NCBI RefSeq assembly: GCF_030269925.1
Contig: NC_085130.1
Span: 3,794,501 to 3,858,500, forward strand
Length of the DNA stretch: 64,000 nt
Direction of reading: 5' to 3'
Source: Bombyx mori
Taxonomy: Eukaryota; Arthropoda; Insecta; Lepidoptera; Bombycidae
The first letter of the stretch is position 1, and each line of letters begins with the position of its first letter. The notes below the pieces were generated by a model. It was not told the origin of the DNA. It worked only from the letters and a program-made list of their open reading frames with translations, and searched no databases. The translations under genes were made by a program, and so were the position numbers. Shown here one piece after another: positions 10,650 to 19,618 of the stretch.

Positions 10650-11265
10650 CTAGCGACCCGCTTCGCTTCGGAAACTGTAATTTATTATTGATTTGTCCAC
10701 TATTTAATGGAAAAAAACTTCAAGTGTTTGTGAATAGGTGCCTGCGTCAGATTTTGAAAATCTTTTGGCCTGAGAAGATCACTAACAAAGAGCTGTGGAG
10801 GATCACTAAGCAGACACCAATGGAGAGGGAGATCCTTACGCGGAAGTGGCATTGGATTGGTCACACTTTAAGAAAGCCCGATACCCACCTATCAAAGAGA
10901 GCACTGACCTGGAAAGTGTCTGGCAAAAGGAAGAGAAGCCGCCCCAGAACAACTTGGCGTCGCTCGGTGGAGCAGGAGCTAGGGGTCTTGGGCATGAAGT
11001 GGCAGGAGCTAGAACAGACTGCCCAAGACCGATATAAATGGAAAAATTTGATTCGAGCTCTACACCCCAGCAGAGGGTAATAGAAAAGAATGATGATGAC
11101 TATTTAATGGATGTTATTATACATATAAACCTTCATCTTTAATCACTCTATCTATAAAAAAAAACCGCATCAAAATCCGTTGCGTAGTTTTAAAGATTTA
11201 AGCTTACATAGGGACAGACAGATATAGGGACAGAGAAAGCGACTTTGTTTTATACTATGTAGTGA
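10650..11265 (-). mobile_element. Helitron inside the mariner gene
   Basis: On the minus strand it starts TCACTACATAGTATAAAAC and ends GGGTCGCTAG|T. Removing exactly 10,650-11,265 rejoins the transposase frame (ATA AAA CA + A GAC CTG), which fixes the boundaries. The flank on the 5' side is T rather than the usual A. It contains an RTE insertion. Confidence 0.85.
10711..11098 (+). mobile_element. RTE-type LINE 3' end with 12-bp target duplication
   Basis: Codes for the C-terminal tail of an endonuclease/RT protein (WHWIGHTLRKPDTHLSKRAL, RPRTTWRRSVEQELGVLG, ending HPSRG) and ends in the RTE-style (TGA)n tail. It is flanked by perfect ACTATTTAATGG repeats at 10,699-10,710 and 11,099-11,110. 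The EN and most of RT are missing through 5' truncation. Confidence 0.85.
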
Positions 11266-11965
11266 AGACCTGAAGCTCGGTGCTTATCGTGGATATACAG
11301 GGCATGCTCTAAATCAATATTTACAATTAAAGTGAGTGGATCGATCAAAATGCCTTCCGTCGCGATGCGCAGGTGAAAGGCACAGAAATATCCTTATTAC
11401 CGATAAAAAAAAAATCACGATTGAAGAACACTAAAATAAGCAAAATTATAAAGTATACGCTCACAGTTCAAAAGAAGATGCTCAAGTGGTCGGAAAGGTC
11501 GGAATAACGTGGTCAATGGTCATCTTCCTGCGTCAGTGACGGTTTGGTGGGGCGTGTCTTATCAAGGAGTCACAAAACTACATTTTTGTGAAAAAGCAGA
11601 GGACACTTCAGCCAAAGATACAGTCTTGGATCATGTTGTGAGACCTCCCAGCAATACTCTTTTTAAAAATATACCGTGAACTTTCCAGCAGGCATCTGCA
11701 TCTGGTAACAAGGTACTAACTACCCAAGCCTGGCTTGAAATCAACGTTCCGGACTTTATAAGAGCCGTAGACTGGCCCTCATCTAGCTCAGACCTTCAAA
11801 TTAGACTTTTAGACTTCAAATTATGGTCAGTTTTAGAGGGCATGGCCTGCTGTAAACAACACAGCGACATTGAGTCTCTTAAACAATCTTTCGAGCAAGC
11901 AGTGACGAAATTTCTCTTGGAAACAGTGCATTGATCCGTAGACTCGTAGCCAAACAGATCAAAAG

Positions 11966-11980
11966 CCTGTATAAAAGCCT
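11966..11980 (+). repeat. Target duplication 1 of the R1-clade LINEs
   Basis: CCTGTATAAAAGCCT, part of the mariner transposase C-terminal codons. The same word follows LINE copy A at 18,990-19,004, and its 13-base core recurs at 19,585-19,597 after copy B. Confidence 0.9.
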
Positions 11981-11996
11981 TTTTTTTTTTTTTTTT

Positions 11997-12510
11997 CGGG
12001 TAGAGGGCCGAACCTCCTACGAGGTCCCCGCGCAAAAGGGGCGCGCGGGGTATGTGAGACTCAACGATCTGCATGGTGTTGTGAGCAGACCGCGGGCCCA
12101 AGGATTTTAGAGCCAACCCACTAAACGACTCCTCTGCACTCTTACACCCGACGTCCGATCCCCTCCGAGGTCAGAACCCGGATGAGGTAGGGGGGCTACC
12201 GCGGTCAACACTACAACCAGACGGCGCGGCTCACCCCAAGGACGCCCAGCCGACGGAGCCTTCGAGGCGAATCGAAGGCTCTGAAACGTCGGCCGTCTCG
12301 GTACGGCAGCCCGTCGGGCCGCCCAGACGGTGCCGCTGGTGTCCCGGAATACCCCGCTGGACCAGAACCAGCCTGCCGGGTCGGGACGCGATACACCGTC
12401 GACCGGTCGCTCTAATCACTCCACGGCAGCGCGCTAGAGTGCTGGTAGCGCGCCGCGCGGCCTCACCCCCTCAGGTCGCCCCTTGACCTTCACCGGGGAG
12501 AGGCCGCCAC
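11997..12510 (-). other. 3' UTR of R1-clade LINE copy A
   Basis: About 510 bases, GC-rich, between the ORF2 stop and the poly(A). It is nearly identical to 19,059-19,584 (copy B). LINE 3' UTRs of this clade are recognised by their own RT to start target-primed reverse transcription; the small frames in it (12,211-12,419) occur in both copies but look like chance frames in GC-rich DNA. Confidence 0.75.
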
Positions 12511-15500
12511 CTACAGGGGCCGGGACGTACGGGCGTATTCCCGCCTCCGGCCCCCGGCTCGACGGCGACGGATCGGTGCGGAAAGGGAAGAGCTCTCCCT
12601 CTCTCGCTCCGCCGCCTCCTTCTGCGAGATGGTGGACTCGCAGAAGTCGAGCATCGCCTTCCAGGACGCGTCGCTGCCGAGCATCGTAGCCACGACGCGC
12701 GGCAGCGAGAGGTCCTCTCCAATGACCGCGACGAGGGCGGCGCGTTGCTCGTCGAATCCAGAGCAACGCGCCAGCGTGTGTTCCGCTGTGTCTTCCTCGT
12801 CGCGGTCCGCGCAGTGGTGGCACTGCGCCGTCGGTTCCCTTCCGGCTATCTTAAAGAGGTACCGGCCAAAACACCCATGGCCGGTCAACATCTGCGTCAG
12901 CCGGAAGGTGAGGCATCCGCGGTCGCGGCCCACCCAGTCCGCGAGGACCGGACGGACCGCCTCGACGGTACGGAGGCCGGCCGACGGGTCCGCCAAGCGG
13001 CGAGACCACGCCTCCAGCACGGACCGCCGAGATTGGAGCCTCCGCGCTCGAACTACTCCTTCGCCGCGGCGCCCTTCCCCCCTAGAGCGGAGGTCGCTAC
13101 GCCACCGGTAATCGGCAGCGAGCGCCTCCGCCTCCAGGTCCCAGGGTGGCGCCCCGGCGAGCAAGCACGCCGCCTCGAAGGAGACGGTGCGGTATCCTCG
13201 GATCGCCCTGACCGCGATCGCGCGCTGCGGACGTCGCAGCGCGGCGACGTTCTGGCGGGTCAGGGCGTGGCACCATACGGGCGCGCCGTATAGTGCCATC
13301 GACCGCACCACCCCCATGTAGAGGCGGCGCGCCACCTGATCGGGACCCCCGACGTTTGGAAGGAGCCGGCTCAAAGAGCCGGCCGTTGCCATCAGCCGAG
13401 GGCCCAACTTCTCAAAGTGAGCGCGGAAGTTCCACCGACCGTCCAGTTCGAGGCCGAGGTACCGAAGACCGGTCACCTCGACCCCGACGCGGACGCCTCC
13501 GATCACGAGGTGGGCACCCACAGGCGGCGCTCGTCCCGGCCCGTGAAAGAGCAGGGCCTGGGTTTTGTCGAGCGCCACCTCGAGCCCCAACCGTCGGATC
13601 CTGGTGACGACGTGTGCCACGCCTGCGCACGCCAGACGGGCAGACTCCCGGTAGTCCCTCCCCGGAGCTACGACCAACGTGTCGTCAGCGTAACAAATTA
13701 CGCTCAGCCCGGGGAGGGGTCCCCGAATGACGCCCCGCAGGACCCAGTCGTAGCCGATGTTCCACAGCAGGGGGCCCAGGACGGACCCCTGCGGAACACC
13801 ACGCTCGACGGGGAAGCGGTACATCGCCCCACCGTGTCCGATGCACTGGATCGACCTGCCCTCGAGGTAGGAGCCGACCAGTCGGCGGAGGTATGCGGGG
13901 ACGCCGTGATACTCCAGCGCCCCCGCGATCACCGACCAGGGCAGGGTGTTGAAGGCGTTCCTTACATCTAAGGATAACGCCATCGCCACCCCGCCCCGGG
14001 ATAAGGCTTCATCGGAGAGGGCCCGCACGCGCAGAATTGCGTCGATAGTCGAGCGGCCCTCTCTGAAGCCGTATTGCTCCGCCGAAAGATCGGGACCCGT
14101 CTCGGTCAGGTGCCGGACGATGCGGGCCGCGACGATCCTCTCGAGCATCTTGCCCGCTTCGTCCAGCAACACGATGGGGCGATAGCCCGCGGGTGAGTCC
14201 GCGGGGCGCCCGTCCTTCCGCAGAAGGACCAGTCTGCCCGTCTTCCATTTCGACGGGAACCGTCCCGACTCGAGGCACGCTTCGAAAAGCCCCCCGAGCC
14301 GGTCCCCTAGGGCCTCGAAGGCCAAGCTCCAGACCCGGCCGTGAACGCCGTCAGGGCCGGGGGCCGCGTCCTTCGCTCTCATTCTGGACACGGCCGCATG
14401 GATCTCCGCCCCCGTGATAGGGGGAGGGGGCTCCTCGGCAGCGGGAACGCTGGGGCGACGCGGAGGCGTGCCCCACGTGGCGTCCATCTGGGGGGGCTCA
14501 AAGTCTCCCCCCGCTGCTGGCGGGAAAAGCGCGGAAACTATTTCCCGCAGCTGCCGAGGCTGGAGCCGCTCGGTCACCGGGAGCGCCCACGGCTGCAGTT
14601 TCCTGCGAACCATCTTGTATGGGCGCCCCCAGGGATCTTCGTCGAGCGACTCCAGGAGAGTCTTCATGCTCTGCTTCTTGGCCTCGCCGATGGCCAGCTG
14701 CAACGCCGTCTGCTTTTGACGACAGTCAGCGTGCAGCCGGGCCGCCGTCTCCGCGAACGTTGCGTCGCGACTACGGCGGCGGCGGTGGCGTGCGCTCCGG
14801 CGGCGCGCCCTCACGCACTCCTCTCGGAGTCTTGCGATCTCGGGCGACCACCAGAATGCACCCCCACGTGGTGCTCGGGGGCCGACCCGGGGCATGGCGG
14901 CATCACAAATGTTTGCCATGGTGCCCCGGAACCAGTCGACCTCCGCATCCACGTCCGCGAGCCGCGCGGGTTTTGGCGCCCACGCAGCAACAGCGGCCGC
15001 CTCCATCAGCAACTCCTTGTTCATTCGTTTCAAGGCCCACCTGGGGAACGAACGGGGCGCACCTTGCGGGAGCTCTTCCTCACCGCGGGCGCCCGCGGCT
15101 GACGACGACGACAAGGAGGAGGCGGAGAGCTCGAATCGGACGTATCTGTGGTCCGAGAGCGTCTCCGCCCCCTCGAGTACGCGCCAGCCGCGGGTGCGGC
15201 GCACGGCGGACGGGGACGCGAACGTCACGTCCACGTGAGATTGCCCGTTCCACCGCACGCAAGTCGCGACCGTGCCTCTGTTTAGGAGACAGAGGCCGGT
15301 CGCGATCGCCCACTCCGAAAGGGCCTCGCCTCGCGCATCCGTGCGGGGGGAACCCCAAGCCGTGCACTTGGCATTGAAGTCCCCCGCGACGATGACAGGG
15401 CGGGACCCGAGGCGGTGTAAAAGCGCCTCGAGCCCGCCCAGAAACCGTTCGAATTCGGCGAGGCTCCTGTTCGGAGAAAAGTACGCCCCGATCACGACGG

Positions 15501-15759
15501 TCCCGTCGATCCTAGCCGCGACGTACCCGGGTCCCCTGGCCACCATATCCAAGGGGGGTAACGCCGCGGACTGTCTCAACACAATGGCCACGGAGCCGTC
15601 GACGTCCCCCATCCAGCAGTCCTGGTCGGTGGGGACGAAGTACGGCTCCGCGGCGACAGCGACGTCGATTGACCACTCCGCCATTGTGTGGACGAGGAGA
15701 TCCTGTGCCCTGGCGGAGTGGTTCAAGTTGCACTGGAGGAAGCGGTGGACGCAACCCAT
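12511..15759 (-). CDS. LINE ORF2: APE endonuclease and reverse transcriptase (R1 clade)
   Basis: 1082 codons, uninterrupted. The N-terminal APE-type endonuclease holds NLN at 11-13, the catalytic Glu in AVAAEPY (residue 38), GDFNAK at 126-131 and SDH at 202-204. RT follows at about 460-760 with GYRPIVLLDEAGKML, EQYGFREGRS, LSLDVRNAFNTL, GVPQGSVLGPLLW and the catalytic YADD at 690-693. A C-terminal Cys-His knuckle (CHHC...H...C) lies at about 980-999. This order is that of R1/TRAS/SART-type ORF2. It nicks the target and copies the element RNA onto the cut end. The start ATG overlaps the ORF1 stop (TAATG), so translation probably depends on termination-reinitiation. Long antisense frames inside it are GC-rich shadows. 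Confidence 0.95.
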   Translation of the reverse strand: MGCVHRFLQCNLNHSARAQDLLVHTMAEWSIDVAVAAEPYFVPTDQDCWMGDVDGSVAIVLRQSAALPPLDMVARGPGYVAARIDGTVVIGAYFSPNRSLAEFERFLGGLEALLHRLGSRPVIVAGDFNAKCTAWGSPRTDARGEALSEWAIATGLCLLNRGTVATCVRWNGQSHVDVTFASPSAVRRTRGWRVLEGAETLSDHRYVRFELSASSLSSSSAAGARGEEELPQGAPRSFPRWALKRMNKELLMEAAAVAAWAPKPARLADVDAEVDWFRGTMANICDAAMPRVGPRAPRGGAFWWSPEIARLREECVRARRRSARHRRRRSRDATFAETAARLHADCRQKQTALQLAIGEAKKQSMKTLLESLDEDPWGRPYKMVRRKLQPWALPVTERLQPRQLREIVSALFPPAAGGDFEPPQMDATWGTPPRRPSVPAAEEPPPPITGAEIHAAVSRMRAKDAAPGPDGVHGRVWSLAFEALGDRLGGLFEACLESGRFPSKWKTGRLVLLRKDGRPADSPAGYRPIVLLDEAGKMLERIVAARIVRHLTETGPDLSAEQYGFREGRSTIDAILRVRALSDEALSRGGVAMALSLDVRNAFNTLPWSVIAGALEYHGVPAYLRRLVGSYLEGRSIQCIGHGGAMYRFPVERGVPQGSVLGPLLWNIGYDWVLRGVIRGPLPGLSVICYADDTLVVAPGRDYRESARLACAGVAHVVTRIRRLGLEVALDKTQALLFHGPGRAPPVGAHLVIGGVRVGVEVTGLRYLGLELDGRWNFRAHFEKLGPRLMATAGSLSRLLPNVGGPDQVARRLYMGVVRSMALYGAPVWCHALTRQNVAALRRPQRAIAVRAIRGYRTVSFEAACLLAGAPPWDLEAEALAADYRWRSDLRSRGEGRRGEGVVRARRLQSRRSVLEAWSRRLADPSAGLRTVEAVRPVLADWVGRDRGCLTFRLTQMLTGHGCFGRYLFKIAGREPTAQCHHCADRDEEDTAEHTLARCSGFDEQRAALVAVIGEDLSLPRVVATMLGSDASWKAMLDFCESTISQKEAAERERESSSLSAPIRRRRAGGRRREYARTSRPL

Positions 15760-18251
15760 TACGGGGCTACGTCCATCGCTCCCTCGTCTGTCCCGCCCTG
15801 CGGCTCGACAACAGCCGCGGCGGGAACTGACTCACCGGCTGCCCTTTTTGCAGCCGGCTTCTTTTTCTTTCCGCCCCTCCTCGTTTTTGTAGAGGAGGGG
15901 GCGGATTTACACACCGGGCCCCCGGCCCGGTGGTCGGCCTTCCTTTTGGCCGCGTCGCACAAGACGCAGTGCGGCGCGGCTGTGGTGCAGGAGGCTGCCT
16001 TGTGCCCCGGTTGGCCGCAGCGGAAACACAAGCCGCTGCGGTCCACGGTCGAGGGGCACTTGGCGAGGCCGTGGCCGGTGCCGAAGCACCGAAGACAGCG
16101 CCACGGCCTGGCATCCTGCAGCTGCACGTGGGCCACTACCCAGCCCACGCGCAGCCTTCCTGGGCTGTCGGAAGGCCGCCCCTGTGGAGGGGTGGCCAGG
16201 AGGGTCGCCGTTGCAATCGGGAAACGCGCCCACGCCGTCCGGGTACCAGAGTAGGTTACCCGGAGCTCCCCGACTTTGACGTCGGCGAGGGCGCAGTTGC
16301 CCTGCGACGCGATGGCCGAGGCGACCTCCTCCTTCGTGGCACACTCGTCGAGGCCCGTAATTTTCACCTCCGCCATTTTTACGGGCCGCGCGATGCGCAC
16401 CACCTCGGGATCCGGCAGGATTTCCCTCAGCCGGGCCGCCAATTTTTCGGCCGCGGCGTTGGTGTTCGGGCCGGGGCACTCTATGAGACGTGCCCCGTTG
16501 GCCGTCTGCCGGACCTTGATGCCCCCCTCCACGCCGAGGGCGTCCACATCCACGCCGCCACGCGCCTGGGTCATCACCTCGTGGTAGGTGATGCCTTTTT
16601 CTTTGCCGGCCGGCAGCAGCTCCACTACCACTGCAGCCGACCGCGGGGCGCGCGGCCTCCTTCGTCCATTTCGGCCCCTCGGCTCCGCTCGACCCTCTTG
16701 GCGGGGAGCGGCGGCCGCAGGGGCGGGCTTGGGGCGCGGCGCGACAGGCGCCGCCACCTTTTTGGGCCCACGCCGCACTACCGTTGTCCATGCCTCTTCC
16801 ATAGTGGCAGGAGCCGGGGGCAGCGGGCGGGGCTGGGGAGTCGGGGCCGGTTTCGCAGCGTTGATGCCCCCCTTCTTCTTGGTCCGGCTCCTGCCGGGCC
16901 CCGCCTTCGCAGGCTGGGACGGGGCAGGATCAGTCTTCTGAGTCTTGCGTTGGCCGGTGACTTTTGCTCCTGAGGGGGCGGGTTTTGGTGCCCCCGTATC
17001 TTTTTGGGTCCCCGAAGCGGCCGGACGTGCCGCGGGTGTCGCGCCCTTTTTAGGACCGCTATACGTTCTAGCGGCCACAGTCCTGCGGGGTGCCGGTGTA
17101 GGAGCTCCGTTTTTCACCTCATGAGCGAGGGACGGTCTTGCGCGCTCAACGGTCGAGCTCCTTGCCTCCTGTATAAGGAGCTGCCGCCTCAGCTCCTCGA
17201 CCTCAGTGAGGCCTTCCGCTTCGGGCGGAGGAGGGACAGGGGCCGAGCTGCGTTGCCGCTCTATAAGGTCGGCCACCATGGTCCTCAACTCGGCCATGTC
17301 GACGCGGAACTGTCCGTTCTCCACCCGAAGTCGGCCATTTTCCTCCGCCAGTTGCTCAAGGCGGGCGTGCTGCAGGGCTATTTCCTGCCGCAGGCCTGCC
17401 GTCTCCGTGGTCGTGGTGCGGTCCACGACGTCCTGCAGCCGTTCCTCGAGTGTGGCGGCCGCCGATTTCATGGCCGACACTTCTGAGCCCTTGAGGCCTC
17501 CAGTGGATTTAGCCGCAATGGTCGCGACTATCTTCCCGACTATTTTACAAGCTCGGAGGGGGTCAGAGGGACCCACCTCCGTCAGGGATCGCTGTAGGCG
17601 TTCGACCTCTTCTATTTTTCTATTTTTATTTTTATTTTTCGCCTCACGACAGGCGGCCCTGAACTGCGCCGAGGAGGCAGCGTCCAGTCCGCAAGACGAC
17701 GGCTTCTCAAAATCAGTGGCGGGCGACGCCGCAGCAGTCGCCGGCCCTTCCGCCAACGCCATATATTTGGCACTGGCAGGCTCGCCCTCCGAGGAATCGG
17801 ACGGAGCGGAGGACGCCGGCTGTCGAGCCGACTTCCGCTTCCGCCGAGTCCGCTGCCGAACACAATCGGCAAACAACGCCGGTGTCTCCCTCCCACTGGA
17901 CACGTCGCCCCTCACGGAGCTTCGCGCCGAGTGTAGTGAGATGAGGCTGTCGCACCTCTCCAGCAGCACGGTGGGGACTCTGTCCCTTACGCGACCCGTG
18001 TTGTCGCCCCCTTCGTCGTGGCAGTGTTTGCCCCCCCCAGAGACGGTGGGGCAGCGTGCGGCCGATCGCTCGACCGCACGGAGGGATTCTCCCCCCGCAG
18101 AGCGGGAGGTACCCTCCTGGGGTAATAAATTTTGAACAGGTGCCATTTTTTTCATGTTTCCTTTTTGATTAACCAGGGGTCGGTCCCCTGGGGTCTGGTT
18201 GGTACCCTCGGGACTGGACTCCCTCCAGCCATTCATCCCATCGCCGGGCAC
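15759..18251 (-). CDS. LINE ORF1: gag-like protein with three zinc knuckles
   Basis: 830 codons, uninterrupted. The N-terminal half is low-complexity and charged, with KNKNRKIEEVERLQRSL and a predicted coiled coil (ETAGLRQEIALQHARLEQLA) around 290-340. The middle is rich in Lys, Ala and Pro. The C-terminal end has three Cys-His knuckles at about 719-732 (CLRCFGTGHGLAKC), 742-755 (CFRCGQPGHKAASC) and 762-781 (CVLC...H...C), followed by a basic tail. R1-clade ORF1 proteins bind element RNA and form ribonucleoprotein particles, and some carry nuclear targeting signals. The first ATG of the frame is used; the stop TAA shares its last A with the ORF2 ATG. Confidence 0.93.
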   Translation of the reverse strand: MPGDGMNGWRESSPEGTNQTPGDRPLVNQKGNMKKMAPVQNLLPQEGTSRSAGGESLRAVERSAARCPTVSGGGKHCHDEGGDNTGRVRDRVPTVLLERCDSLISLHSARSSVRGDVSSGRETPALFADCVRQRTRRKRKSARQPASSAPSDSSEGEPASAKYMALAEGPATAAASPATDFEKPSSCGLDAASSAQFRAACREAKNKNKNRKIEEVERLQRSLTEVGPSDPLRACKIVGKIVATIAAKSTGGLKGSEVSAMKSAAATLEERLQDVVDRTTTTETAGLRQEIALQHARLEQLAEENGRLRVENGQFRVDMAELRTMVADLIERQRSSAPVPPPPEAEGLTEVEELRRQLLIQEARSSTVERARPSLAHEVKNGAPTPAPRRTVAARTYSGPKKGATPAARPAASGTQKDTGAPKPAPSGAKVTGQRKTQKTDPAPSQPAKAGPGRSRTKKKGGINAAKPAPTPQPRPLPPAPATMEEAWTTVVRRGPKKVAAPVAPRPKPAPAAAAPRQEGRAEPRGRNGRRRPRAPRSAAVVVELLPAGKEKGITYHEVMTQARGGVDVDALGVEGGIKVRQTANGARLIECPGPNTNAAAEKLAARLREILPDPEVVRIARPVKMAEVKITGLDECATKEEVASAIASQGNCALADVKVGELRVTYSGTRTAWARFPIATATLLATPPQGRPSDSPGRLRVGWVVAHVQLQDARPWRCLRCFGTGHGLAKCPSTVDRSGLCFRCGQPGHKAASCTTAAPHCVLCDAAKRKADHRAGGPVCKSAPSSTKTRRGGKKKKPAAKRAAGESVPAAAVVEPQGGTDEGAMDVAP

Positions 18252-18989
18252 CAGAGCTTAGGATTGGGGCATTTTTTAAAGAGGTTTACGTCCTCGCGGC
18301 CCCGTGCCTCGCGGCAGCGGCCCCCGTCCCCCACGCGGTGAGGATTACGGGTTGGCCGGCGGCCCGCCAAGTGCAACGAGCAACACGACAGACCACCGCC
18401 CGACGCTCAAAAGAGCAACAACCACGACGCCACGCCGGTATACCGGTACCCCCCTCTGGAGGGCGTGCCCCTGTAGCCGAAGCCGGGGACATGGCGACCA
18501 GCGGCCGGAAGATGCGTAAGCAACGCCGGCTCACTTCTCCATCGAAGGGCAGGCCAAAAGTGGCCCACCACCACCCGTGGGTTACGTCCGAAACGGGTCG
18601 GACGCGACCCGAAGAAAAAACAAAAAAGGGGGAAGAAAGGGGAAAAGAGAGGGAGCCCGAGCGTCTCCAGGAGGAACACCCTTCAGCGAGTGAAGGGCGT
18701 GGAGAGCCCGCAACTCCCCCTGCTGGTTTTGGTCCGCGTCATCCGATCTCTTTCGTTGCAAAGCCTAACTAGGCTATCCTACACCTACACCTAACCTACC
18801 TCCCTAACACCTAAGAATCCTTGCAACGAAAAAGATCGGACGATACCCCTGGGAGTGGGACTGTTCCCAGAGGATCCCGTTATCCGCCACCTACGGACGC
18901 GCCCGGTGGAAGTCCAGCAAAACTCCCCCACAGACGGAGCCCCCGGCCACGCAGAGTGCGCGCCGGGGGGCCCGCCCAGGTCCCTCGGG
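18252..18989 (-). other. 5' UTR of R1-clade LINE copy A, with a large inverted repeat
   Basis: About 740 bases between the 5' target duplication and the ORF1 ATG. R1-clade elements carry an internal promoter here. No TATA box is evident near the start, as is usual for such elements. It contains a long hairpin (18,742-18,840) whose loop is rich in TTAGG-like words. Confidence 0.6.
18742..18840 (-). repeat. Hairpin with TTAGG-like loop in the LINE 5' UTR
   Basis: TCCGATCTCTTTCGTTGCAA at 18,742-18,761 pairs with TTGCAACGAAAAAGATCGGA at 18,821-18,840 with one mismatch (a 20-bp stem). The ~59-base loop holds several words like CCTAA and CCTAC, which on the element strand read TTAGG, TTAGGTG and GTAGG. 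It could be a structured RNA element or a relic of telomeric targeting; neither is proven. Confidence 0.7.
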
Positions 18990-19000
18990 CCTGTATAAAA

Positions 19001-19003
<3 letters not shown>
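18990..19003 (+). repeat. Target duplication 2 between LINE copies A and B
   Basis: CCTGTATAAAAGCC lies between the 5' end of copy A and the poly(T) of copy B, showing that both inserted at the same target word in separate events. Confidence 0.9.
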
Positions 19004-19058
<55 letters not shown>

Positions 19059-19584
19059 CTTTCGGGTAGAGGGCCGAACCTCCTACGAGGTCCCCGCGCA
19101 AAAGGGGCGCGCGGGGTATGTGAGACTCAACGATCTGCATGGTGTTGTGAGCAGACCGCGGGCCCAAGGATTTTAGGACCCACCCACTAAATGACTCCCC
19201 TGCACTCTTACACCCGACGTCCGATCCCCTCCGAGGTCAGAACCCGGATGAGGTAGGGGGGCTACCGCGGTCAACACTACAACCAGACGGCGCGGCTCAC
19301 CCCAAGGACGCCCAGCCGACGGAGCCTTCGAGGCGAATCGAAGGCTCTGAAACGTCGGCCGTCTCGGTACGGCAGCCCGTCGGGCCGCCCAGACGGTGCC
19401 GCTGGTGTCCCGGAATACCCCGCTGGACCAGAACCAGCCTGCCGGGTCGGGACGCGATACACCGTCGACCGGTCGCTCTAATCACTCCACGGCGGCGCGC
19501 TAGAGTGCTGGTAGCGCGCCGCGCGGCCTCACCCCCTCAGGTCGCCCCTTGACCTTCACCGGGGGGAGGCCGCCACCTACAGGG
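19004..19584 (-). mobile_element. R1-clade LINE copy B, 5'-truncated
   Basis: A 55-base T-run (poly(A) of the element) is followed by CTTTCGGGTAG and a 3' UTR that differs from copy A at only a few bases. It breaks off just before the ORF2 stop region (GGGGGGAGGCCGCCACCTAC), then the target word CTGTATAAAAGCC returns. The long homopolymer suggests a young insertion. Confidence 0.9.
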
Positions 19585-19597
19585 CTGTATAAAAGCC
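19585..19597 (+). repeat. Target duplication 3 (right of copy B)
   Basis: CTGTATAAAAGCC, after which the mariner C-terminal codons and a TAG stop at 19,616-19,618 continue. Confidence 0.88.
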
Positions 19598-19618
19598 TAA
19601 GGTGTCTGTTTCGAATAG

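Larger units (their letters stand above)
11980..18989 (-). mobile_element. Complete R1-clade non-LTR retrotransposon (copy A)
   Basis: About 7.0 kb, GC-rich, inserted antisense into the mariner gene and bounded by CCTGTATAAAAGCC on both sides. Order on its own strand: 5' UTR (18,989-18,252), ORF1 (gag-like), ORF2 (EN-RT), 3' UTR (12,510-11,997) and a 17-base poly(A). Both ORFs are uninterrupted, so this may be a recent, potentially competent copy. R1-clade elements usually target rDNA or telomeric repeats; this one sits in a mariner gene. Family name not assigned. Confidence 0.92.
10324..19618 (+). pseudogene. maT/mariner-type transposase pseudogene, split by three insertions
   Basis: The N-terminal helix-turn-helix region is readable at about 10,360-10,649 (FHKVGMEPSVIFQTLRKLGI, ISRMFVYRTINRYN). 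It resumes in frame after the Helitron at 11,266 (DLKLGAYRGYTGHALNQYLQ) and continues with frameshifts through VWWGVSYQGVTKLHF and DWPSSSSD to the C-terminus near 11,965. The last codons sit beyond the LINE insertions at 19,598-19,618. The family is Tc1/mariner cut-and-paste DNA transposases with a DDD catalytic triad. The second catalytic Asp (normally in FQQDSAPAH) reads FQQASASGN here, and a 6-base local duplication precedes the third. Several stops and a gap add to this: certainly dead. Confidence 0.88.

Noticed and set aside
15907..16791. A 294-codon minus-strand frame overlapping ORF1 in another frame
   Set aside because: ORF1 in the chosen frame carries the zinc knuckles; the alternative frame is low-complexity and explained by GC-rich codon positions.
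12483..18135. Many long frames on the plus strand (up to 347 codons) across 12.5-18.1 kb
   Set aside because: They are antisense to the LINE ORFs, have biased Arg/Pro/Ser/Gly composition expected from GC-rich shadow frames, and show no domain.
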